Source: Candidatus Treponema faecavium
GTDB lineage: Bacteria > Spirochaetota > Spirochaetia > Treponematales > Treponemataceae
DNA length: 10,663 bases
Reading direction: 5' to 3'
Assembly: GCA_019113455.1 (NCBI GenBank)
Contig: DXHG01000210.1
Span: 1 to 10,663, forward strand
Positions within the stretch are counted from its first letter, which is position 1, and each line of letters opens with the position of its first letter. The position numbers were made by a program, and so were the translations under genes. Below, one piece after another: positions 5,819 to 10,663 of the stretch. The notes below the pieces were generated by a model. It worked only from the letters and a program-made list of their open reading frames with translations. It was not told the origin of the DNA and made no database searches.

Positions 5819-6703
5819 TTATAATTTGTCCACCATTGCGGGAGTAATGGTGGTTAAGCCGGACGCGCGGGCAATCTTTGCAAGAGCAAGCGCCTCATTG
5901 ACCAGCGTGCGGAATCCGCCGCGGCTTCTGCGATAGAGCGTTTCTACCAGGCTGCTTTCAACGGTGAGCCCGCAGGCGGCCGAATAGAATACCGATACGT
6001 CTGATGGCTTGAGATTTTCAAACAGGCAGACGGGCTTGCGGATCCGGCTGCGCAGGCGCGGCACGCCGTCAATCTTGCCCTTGAGCGCCTCTTCTCCGAC
6101 AAGCAGCAGCGGCACCTGACATGATTCATTGATGCCGCGCAGCATCTCAAGGATAGACAGCGGACATTTATCCGCTTCATCGATGATGATAAGCCGCCGG
6201 TTTACCCGGCTGAACTCTGCTATAATGGCAACACATGCGCCGAAACTGTACGGGCGCGTGCCTGCCAGTTCATAGCAGATATTGCGCAAAAGCTGCACGC
6301 GGGAGTATCCGTCGACATACAGGGTATACACCGCATTGTCATTTTTTTCGCAATACTTCTTTGCGGCGTGGCTTTTGCCGCGCTCCGCCGTGCCGATCGC
6401 CATGCCCAGACTGGACGTCATGGAGCTGTCCGGATCTGAGAGGTCGTCGGCAAGCGCAAAGAATCGGGAGACATTATCGGTTTTTACCAGCACATCGGTA
6501 TTAACATAGAGCTGATCTGCTGCGGTCTTGTCGTAGCCGGCATCCCGCAGCAGGCCGATAATCTCCGCCTCTTTGCGTTCCCATTCATGGTACGTCTGCC
6601 CGCATACTTTCACAATGACGGACTTATCAACCTGCGCAATGTCCGCCGCCTGCCGCATAGACAGGCCGTTCGCCTGCAGCACTGACTGTAAATTTGCACT
6701 CAT
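5819..6703 (-). CDS. MuB-type AAA ATPase (target-DNA activator)
   Basis: This 294-residue protein matches the MuB layout. Residues about 1-35 (LQANGLSMRQAADIAQVDKS) are a small helix-turn-helix like the MuB N-terminal domain. A P-loop, GTAERGKS (104-111), and a Walker B, LIIIDEAD (171-178), mark the AAA ATPase core. RGGFRTLVNEAL (261-272) lies near the C-terminus, where sensor-2/MuB-C helices occur. In Mu, ATP-bound MuB polymerises on DNA, selects the target, stimulates MuA and gives target immunity. The start overlaps the transposase stop as ATGA, so the two are translated together. Family assignment is strong from the motifs and adjacency; target preference cannot be inferred. Confidence 0.9.
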   Translation of the reverse strand: MSANLQSVLQANGLSMRQAADIAQVDKSVIVKVCGQTYHEWERKEAEIIGLLRDAGYDKTAADQLYVNTDVLVKTDNVSRFFALADDLSDPDSSMTSSLGMAIGTAERGKSHAAKKYCEKNDNAVYTLYVDGYSRVQLLRNICYELAGTRPYSFGACVAIIAEFSRVNRRLIIIDEADKCPLSILEMLRGINESCQVPLLLVGEEALKGKIDGVPRLRSRIRKPVCLFENLKPSDVSVFYSAACGLTVESSLVETLYRRSRGGFRTLVNEALALAKIARASGLTTITPAMVDKL

Positions 6704-8637
6704 GCTTGTGCCTCCTCTGCGTGCAATGCACGCATAACGTTTGATATGTAGAGTAAATCATCATCATCCATGCGCTCCTCATACGAAAGCATGAACTCCT
6801 GATCCGCGTCGCTGATGCGCGTTCCTGCGTGCTGTGCTTTCAGCAGCGCGGTATAGCGTTCCCGTTCTGAGGTATATACTGCCTGATACTGCGGGCGCTG
6901 TTTGATTTCGCGGCTGATTTTGACCGCAATCTTTTCTGTCTGCGCGAGTTCCGGTTCCGTTTCCTGCGCCGCGTCCGTTGGCAGCGCGTATGCAGGGATT
7001 GCCGCCGCCAGCGTCTCACTTTTCACATAAGGACGGGATACGCTGTTGTCTATAAGTACGCGCCGGCTGCCGGCAGCTTCACGGAACGCTTCGGATGCAG
7101 CCTTTATCTGCTGGCGCTTCAGCTGTATTTCACGGTGGAACGCGTCGGCGTCAAACATGTCTATTGCCTGCACCTGATGCAGCACGATTGCCTCTTTGGT
7201 ACGCGGATCTATGGCGTATACACCCGCGTCAAGGTTATCAGGGTTATACCGCACCTCAACACGCTTTTTATTCAGATTGATAAGGCTGCCGCGATTATGC
7301 AGCACCATTTCCTGCGTCAGCGGCGGACCGGCAAAATACTTGCCGTTAAGCCGGATGCGGTCGCCGTTGACTACCGCATAGGTGCGGTTAAAGAACAGAT
7401 ACTCAATATCCGCCGGGTTTAAGAATGTCTGCCGCCAGCCGTTGCGCCGGGCAAGCTCAAGCTCTTCAACAGGGCTGCGTCCCAGCGATGAATGGCGGCG
7501 GTTATTGTACTGGTCAACTGCGCGGGCAACCGCAAGAATAAACTCGCTGAACGACAGCATGTATCCGTTCTTTTTCTGCCACGCAAGCCGCCGCGCCGCT
7601 TCTTCCTCTTCAGGGGCGCTCAGATTCAATTCCTTTACATACCCGGGCAGACACTGATCACGCAAAAGCTGCTCTAATGTTGAAAAGAAGCGCTCTATCG
7701 GTTTAGTCTTTGCATTCTTAACCTGCGCAAATATGCGCCGGTTTTTCTCGTACCACTCCGCGCGGTCTTTTGCATATGCGACGATGCTGCCTTCGTCATC
7801 GCGTACGGTATACATGCCGCTTTCGTCATCTTTATACAGGTTTGCAATGTCATCGCCCCAGCGCATTCCGTATGTCTGGAGCTGTTCAACAACGAGATCT
7901 GTCCATGCCGAACGTTCTGCCGTACCGTTATCGTTGTAGGTACATTCAAACCGCCCGAAATGTTCCACACCCACGCGCAGCGCCCGTATGACGGTGCTTG
8001 CCGTATAGTGCCGGTCAAACGCAAGTCCATAGACAAGCCGTGTGCGCATATCAAGCCAGAGGTAACACTCAGGCCGGAACAGCTTGCCGTTTTCGTCCTC
8101 GCACCAGAAGTCAAACCGGTGCTGGTCGCCGACGACAATCTGAAACGGACGCAGCAGACGCAAGTCACGGAGAATCCAGAACTTATTATCAAGCGCCCGG
8201 TTCCCGCCGGAAGCATACTCTATAAGCACCGGCGATAAATTGCTCAGGTATTTATAGGCAGATGATTCGCTGCCGATGCGCCAGCCGTGTTTTTGCGCTT
8301 CTTCTGCCGTGCGCCGGTATGCGTTGCGCGCCGTGCAGCCTCCCGCTTCACGCCGTGCGGCAAGATAAAAACTGCGCATAAACGCAAGCGCCGCGTCGTC
8401 CCACGCAAACAGCTTTCTGCCCTGCGTGCGGCATTTCGGCGCGCCGCCGTCTCCGTAGGTTTTAAGCTCCCTGACATAGCGCTGCACCGTACTGACGGAG
8501 ATGTCAAATTCTGCGGCAATGTACGCCGCTGCCGCGAGCTTGCCCATGCCGGGGGCTCTCCTGATCCATGAATCATACACAGACCGCTTAAGGCTCAGTT
8601 TGGGCGACACACTCAAAAACCGTTCTGCAACGCCCAT
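6700..8637 (-). CDS. MuA-type DDE transposase
   Basis: This 645-residue protein catalyses strand cutting and joining at the phage ends. An N-terminal helix-turn-helix (about 33-58, YIAAEFDISVSTVQRYVREL) would bind end DNA. The RNase-H-like core carries Asp171 (in VVGDQHRFDFW), Asp236 (YNDNGT) and Glu315 (TKPIERFFSTLE), the expected DDE triad with the GDQH signature of Mu-type enzymes. HSSLGRSP (382-389) follows the core as in integrases. Residues about 420-480 form the small Mu-type C-terminal beta-barrel. The last 80 residues are charged and helical, where MuA contacts MuB and ClpX. GGAG six bases before the ATG at 8637 sets the start. MuA is 663 aa, so the length is normal. It appears intact. 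Confidence 0.95.
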   Translation of the reverse strand: MGVAERFLSVSPKLSLKRSVYDSWIRRAPGMGKLAAAAYIAAEFDISVSTVQRYVRELKTYGDGGAPKCRTQGRKLFAWDDAALAFMRSFYLAARREAGGCTARNAYRRTAEEAQKHGWRIGSESSAYKYLSNLSPVLIEYASGGNRALDNKFWILRDLRLLRPFQIVVGDQHRFDFWCEDENGKLFRPECYLWLDMRTRLVYGLAFDRHYTASTVIRALRVGVEHFGRFECTYNDNGTAERSAWTDLVVEQLQTYGMRWGDDIANLYKDDESGMYTVRDDEGSIVAYAKDRAEWYEKNRRIFAQVKNAKTKPIERFFSTLEQLLRDQCLPGYVKELNLSAPEEEEAARRLAWQKKNGYMLSFSEFILAVARAVDQYNNRRHSSLGRSPVEELELARRNGWRQTFLNPADIEYLFFNRTYAVVNGDRIRLNGKYFAGPPLTQEMVLHNRGSLINLNKKRVEVRYNPDNLDAGVYAIDPRTKEAIVLHQVQAIDMFDADAFHREIQLKRQQIKAASEAFREAAGSRRVLIDNSVSRPYVKSETLAAAIPAYALPTDAAQETEPELAQTEKIAVKISREIKQRPQYQAVYTSERERYTALLKAQHAGTRISDADQEFMLSYEERMDDDDLLYISNVMRALHAEEAQA

Positions 8638-8640
8638 ACG

Positions 8641-9417
8641 CTACTCCATCACCTCGTATGGCACGGTGCCGCCCGCCGCCTGCACCGCTTCTTCGATGCT
8701 GTCGTTAATAACGTCCTTGAGCCGCACAACAAGATTTGCCGCCGCTTTGGCGCGTTCGTTCAAATCGTCTATCTCATACAGAAACTGCGCCACGCTGTCT
8801 CCGGCGGCACGCTGCGCGTTTCTGAGCCGGCTGTCTTCTATCTTGAACTTGCTTATTTCTCTGATGCCTTCCCGTGAAAGCATTTCTGTAAAATAATCCC
8901 TGGACGGGCGGAACCGTCGTTTGTATTTCAGAAGATTTATCACCGCATCATGCGCCGTGCGCGCCGCGCGGTCTTCCGCCTCCATCCGGCGCATGAGCGC
9001 CTCGTCCTCGTCGCACCAGCCTTCGGGATACATTCCCGTCTTTTTATATTCCTGTATGCGCACAAGACTCTCCGCCATCCGGTCCGTTTTTGATTTTTTG
9101 TTTTCTATTAAAAAGGTATCCGTGCCGGTCTCCGACAGTTCCGCCGGCACAAAGTTTTTAAGCCGCGCATTGACTGCCCGCCGCGTGTAGCCAATTTCTT
9201 CACAGAAATCGCTCCACGTTTTTACCGGTTCGCCTTCGATGTGTTTATAAGAACCGCCGCGGCGTGAAAGCGCCTCCCGCGCGAGATACAGCTCGCGGTA
9301 GAGATCTATGTTTGCCTGCGTCCACCTGTGTACAAGCGGGCGGGCGCGCTCAACAGCGGTATCGTAGTCCCAGCTTGATACGGCTATTTCCCAATCGGCT
9401 ATACGCAATTCATTCAT
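8641..9417 (-). CDS. 258-aa helix-turn-helix phage protein between gam and the transposase gene
   Basis: The N-terminal half has a helical segment (RWTQANIDLYRELYLAREAL) followed by a KTWSDFCEEIGYTRRAVNAR helix-turn-helix (about 67-86). This combination of a 'LYxAREALSxRG' helix and an HTH resembles DUF3102-like/ParB-HTH proteins of plasmids and phages. The C-terminal half is charged and helical, with a likely coiled coil at the end (LYEIDDLNERAKAAANLVVR). ATG 9417 is chosen because AAAGGA lies six bases upstream; a longer start at 9453 adds a glycine-rich leader without a good site. The gene ends three bases before the transposase ATG, whose Shine-Dalgarno sequence is inside it. It is possibly a regulator or a partition/replication accessory; the function is inferred only from the fold. 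Confidence 0.75.
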   Translation of the reverse strand: MNELRIADWEIAVSSWDYDTAVERARPLVHRWTQANIDLYRELYLAREALSRRGGSYKHIEGEPVKTWSDFCEEIGYTRRAVNARLKNFVPAELSETGTDTFLIENKKSKTDRMAESLVRIQEYKKTGMYPEGWCDEDEALMRRMEAEDRAARTAHDAVINLLKYKRRFRPSRDYFTEMLSREGIREISKFKIEDSRLRNAQRAAGDSVAQFLYEIDDLNERAKAAANLVVRLKDVINDSIEEAVQAAGGTVPYEVME

Positions 9418-9423
9418 ATTGTA

Positions 9424-9429
9424 TCCTTT
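9424..9429 (-). promoter_or_regulatory. Shine-Dalgarno site setting the 258-aa start
   Basis: AAAGGA on the minus strand is six bases before the ATG at 9417. It favours this start over the in-frame ATG at 9453. Confidence 0.65.
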
Positions 9430-9462
9430 GCCGGGCATGACCCCGCCCGGCACGGGCTTGAT

Positions 9463-9975
9463 TTAGACAGCTGATTTAAGCATGTCTTTATTGACTTCTT
9501 CTGTGTTCGCCTGACAGAAAAAGTCGTCCGTCACTTTGCGCACTGCGTCTACCTGCAGCAGTGCGTCATCGTCCAAAGACGCCATTGCCTCTTTGTCCGG
9601 TTCTTCTTTGACTCGGATGCAGTTTGTAAGTCCCATCCGGCGCAGGAGTTCCAGCGTCGTTTTTTTGACGCTGATTTTTGTACTCTTGCGGTATCCGATT
9701 GAGCCAAATGACAGGTCAACCGTTTTGCGGTCCCGAAACAGCTCGTCCCGGTTATATTCCGCATACGCCTGTATGCGGCTTGAGGTCTCCGCAATCCGCT
9801 TGCGGAGCTCCTCTCCTTTTTTCGCGGCTTCGGTTTTGATTTCCGCTATCTTTTTGTGAGCCTGGGCGTCTATTGCCTCAAGCTCATGTTCCGCAAGACC
9901 TATGTCTCGCAAAGCCAGATTAACGTCTTCTAACGATTCGATTTTTCCGCCCTGCGGTTTGATTCTTGTACCCAT
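9463..9975 (-). CDS. gam: Gam-like host-nuclease inhibitor (DNA-end-binding protein)
   Basis: This is a 170-residue protein. Residues about 28-72 form a long charged helix (ELEAIDAQAHKKIAEIKTEA onward), followed by YNRDELF (74-80), then a beta part (VDLSFGSIGYRKSTKISV), then LLRRMGLTNCIRVKEEPDKE (110-129). This is the Mu Gam pattern, in which NRDEL, G.v.wR and 'LE.LGL..FIR.K.E.nKEA' occur in the same order. Mu Gam is related to Ku; it binds double-strand ends of phage DNA and blocks host exonucleases. GGAGG seven bases before the ATG at 9975 sets the start. In Mu, gam is downstream of B; here it is upstream of the transposase gene, a rearranged order. Confidence 0.9.
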   Translation of the reverse strand: MGTRIKPQGGKIESLEDVNLALRDIGLAEHELEAIDAQAHKKIAEIKTEAAKKGEELRKRIAETSSRIQAYAEYNRDELFRDRKTVDLSFGSIGYRKSTKISVKKTTLELLRRMGLTNCIRVKEEPDKEAMASLDDDALLQVDAVRKVTDDFFCQANTEEVNKDMLKSAV

Positions 9976-10114
9976 TGTTTTTCCTCCGGTTTCCTGATAT
10001 TCTATATGCGTGTTCCTGGCACGCTATGCCGATTTTATTGAGTACAGGAAGACGATACCGTACCCCGGCGCTGATAAGCGCCCTACCCATCAGGTACCAT
10101 CTGCCCGCACTCAT
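9920..10114 (-). CDS. Possible 64-aa protein bridging to gam (uncertain)
   Basis: A short frame starts at ATG 10114, overlapping the previous TGA stop as ATGA, with AGAGG seven bases upstream. It reads MSAGRWYLMGRALISAGVRY and onward, then runs 56 bases into gam in another frame, where its very basic tail (NRRKNNGY ... RKNRIVRRR) mirrors the gam coding sequence. The coupled start and the otherwise empty 135-base gap favour a real gene. The long overlap and the shadow-like tail count against it. No family is recognised. If it is not real, 9976-10110 is a short gap that holds only the gam Shine-Dalgarno sequence. Confidence 0.35.
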   Translation of the reverse strand: MSAGRWYLMGRALISAGVRYRLPVLNKIGIACQEHAYRISGNRRKNNGYKNQTAGRKNRIVRRR

Positions 10115-10365
10115 AAGCAGGCCTCTACCGGGCGCAGCGAGTGTTCCCAGAAAAACTCGCTTTCCAACAGCTCTGCGGCTTCGGAAAGCGGAGCTGTTGT
10201 TTTGCACTCGGCAAATATGCCGGTGCTTTGTCCGTGCGGGCCGCAGCTGCCCCGTAAAATACCGAGCAGCTGCCAGCCGTCTTTTGCAAGCATATAGACG
10301 GAGCTGCCGTCGCGGCTGTTCTCCGTCCAATTCGGACGGCAGCGCACCAGCGTTTTAATTTTCAT
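10111..10365 (-). CDS. Small phage protein, unknown function (84 aa)
   Basis: This 84-residue protein begins MKIKTLVRCRPNWTENSRDG. Alternating strand-like segments follow (SVYMLAKDGWQLLGILRG, STGIFAECKTTAPL) and a helical end (LSEAAELLESEFFWEHSLRP). It looks like a small alpha/beta protein. AGGAGG lies four bases before the ATG at 10365, which overlaps the preceding stop as ATGA. I do not recognise the family. Its place at the promoter-proximal part of the early operon is where transposable phages carry small anti-host or regulatory genes, but that is context only. Confidence 0.7.
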   Translation of the reverse strand: MKIKTLVRCRPNWTENSRDGSSVYMLAKDGWQLLGILRGSCGPHGQSTGIFAECKTTAPLSEAAELLESEFFWEHSLRPVEACL

Positions 10366-10547
10366 ATTTCCTCCTTGTTGAGTAGTGCCGCGAGTTCTTC
10401 TGCGGCCGCTTTTGTTTCAAAGACGCCGCCGGAAAACTCCATGTTTCCACCGTGCATTACCTTCTGTGTATCTATCAGGCGATATACCTGATAGACAAAT
10501 TTTCCCGTTCCCACTGGGTTTGTCAGAACCCGCCATTCCGATTTCAT
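10362..10547 (-). CDS. Small phage protein, unknown function (61 aa)
   Basis: This 61-residue protein begins MKSEWRVLTNPVGTGKFVYQ. A beta-rich first half (WRVLTNP, KFVYQVYRLID, GGNMEFSGGVFET) leads into a helix (KAAAEELAALLNKE). The pattern of a short beta-sheet closed by an 'A.E.AA.LN' helix is common in tiny phage-encoded proteins of unknown function. AAGGAG seven bases before the ATG at 10547 sets the start, 15 bases after the upstream gene's stop. Its end is coupled by ATGA to the 84-aa gene. Confidence 0.7.
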   Translation of the reverse strand: MKSEWRVLTNPVGTGKFVYQVYRLIDTQKVMHGGNMEFSGGVFETKAAAEELAALLNKEEI

Positions 10548-10562
10548 TTTTTATCTCCTTTG

Positions 10563-10663
10563 CTATAATTTTTTTGTCAGCAGCTGCAGCGCGATGTCAC
10601 GCAGCGCAGCTTCTTTGCTGTCTGCTGCGACACATACGCTGTGCTGACGGCTGTTTACGGTAA
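10563..10663 (-). CDS. C-terminal end of a phage gene cut by the window edge
   Basis: An open minus-strand frame enters from the right edge and stops at TAG (10563-10565). The visible 32 residues read TVNSRQHSVCVAADSKEAAL, then a helix (RDIALQLLTKKL). The pattern of a 'VCVAADS' strand followed by 'KEAALRDIALQLL' looks like a real protein end. The gene lies in the same direction and just before the 61-aa gene, so it belongs to the same operon. Identity cannot be judged from this fragment. Confidence 0.6.
   Translation of the reverse strand, partial: TVNSRQHSVCVAADSKEAALRDIALQLLTKKL

Larger units (their letters stand above)
3505..10663. mobile_element. Mu-like transposable prophage, one end plus the early/transposition operon (continues past right edge)
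   Basis: The element is defined by a MuA-type DDE transposase, a MuB-type ATPase, Gam and GemA/gp16 in one minus-strand operon. It begins where the cyclase reading frame is lost and a TG dinucleotide opens an AT-rich terminus (TGTCAATTG). Mu-family elements end in 5'-TG...CA-3' and duplicate 5 bp of target, so the flanking CAAGG (3500-3504) is the predicted duplication. The other end, the repressor and the structural genes are not in the window. The genes read toward this terminus, so the early operon is at one end and points outward. Whether the phage is complete or defective cannot be judged here. Confidence 0.85.

Noticed and set aside
5363..5824. 153-aa plus-strand frame
   Set aside because: It lies opposite the 63-aa and 92-aa genes, which have strong Shine-Dalgarno sites and coupled ends. 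Its composition is that of an antisense shadow.
10385..10663. 92-aa plus-strand frame at the right edge
   Set aside because: It is antisense to the 61-aa gene and the partial upstream gene, both of which fit the operon. It has no ribosome site and no recognisable protein pattern.

Overview
The window joins a bacterial chromosome to one end of a Mu-like transposable prophage. Host genes occupy about 1-3504. Prophage genes occupy about 3505-10663, and the element runs off the right edge. The host looks like a Gram-negative-type (diderm) bacterium with a moderately GC-rich genome. Its first gene ends in what reads as an outer-membrane beta-barrel. A Treponema-like spirochaete would fit the general look of the host proteins, but nothing in the window proves it.

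Host part: a large plus-strand gene, open at the left edge, encodes a probable surface protein. It has a gluzincin-type metalloprotease motif (HELVH, then a downstream Glu), a TolB-like propeller region and a beta-rich C-terminal region. It converges on the 3' part of a GAF-GGDEF (diguanylate cyclase) gene on the minus strand. That gene loses its 5' part abruptly at about 3504, where the DNA turns AT-rich and a TGTCAA terminus begins. This is best read as a prophage insertion inside the cyclase gene.

Prophage part: all genes read right to left and are tightly packed, with 4-base ATGA/GTGA overlaps or strong Shine-Dalgarno sequences at nearly every junction. In transcription order they are: a gene cut by the right edge; two small proteins (61 and 84 aa); a possible 64-aa protein; Gam (DNA-end protection); a 258-aa HTH protein; the MuA-type DDE transposase; the MuB-type AAA ATPase; five small proteins, one of which (56 aa) is easily missed; GemA/gp16; and two small HTH proteins. 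The last stop codon lies about 50 bases from the element end.

Together this is the early/transposition operon. MuA cuts and joins the phage ends. MuB would pick and deliver target DNA. Gam would shield linear DNA ends. GemA would modulate the host, and the HTH proteins probably control expression. The operon points outward, toward the phage end. Any late (capsid, tail, lysis) genes must therefore lie to the right of the window, and the layout is inverted relative to phage Mu. No RNA genes, CRISPR arrays or insertion sequences were seen, and no gene-free stretch exceeds about 140 bases.
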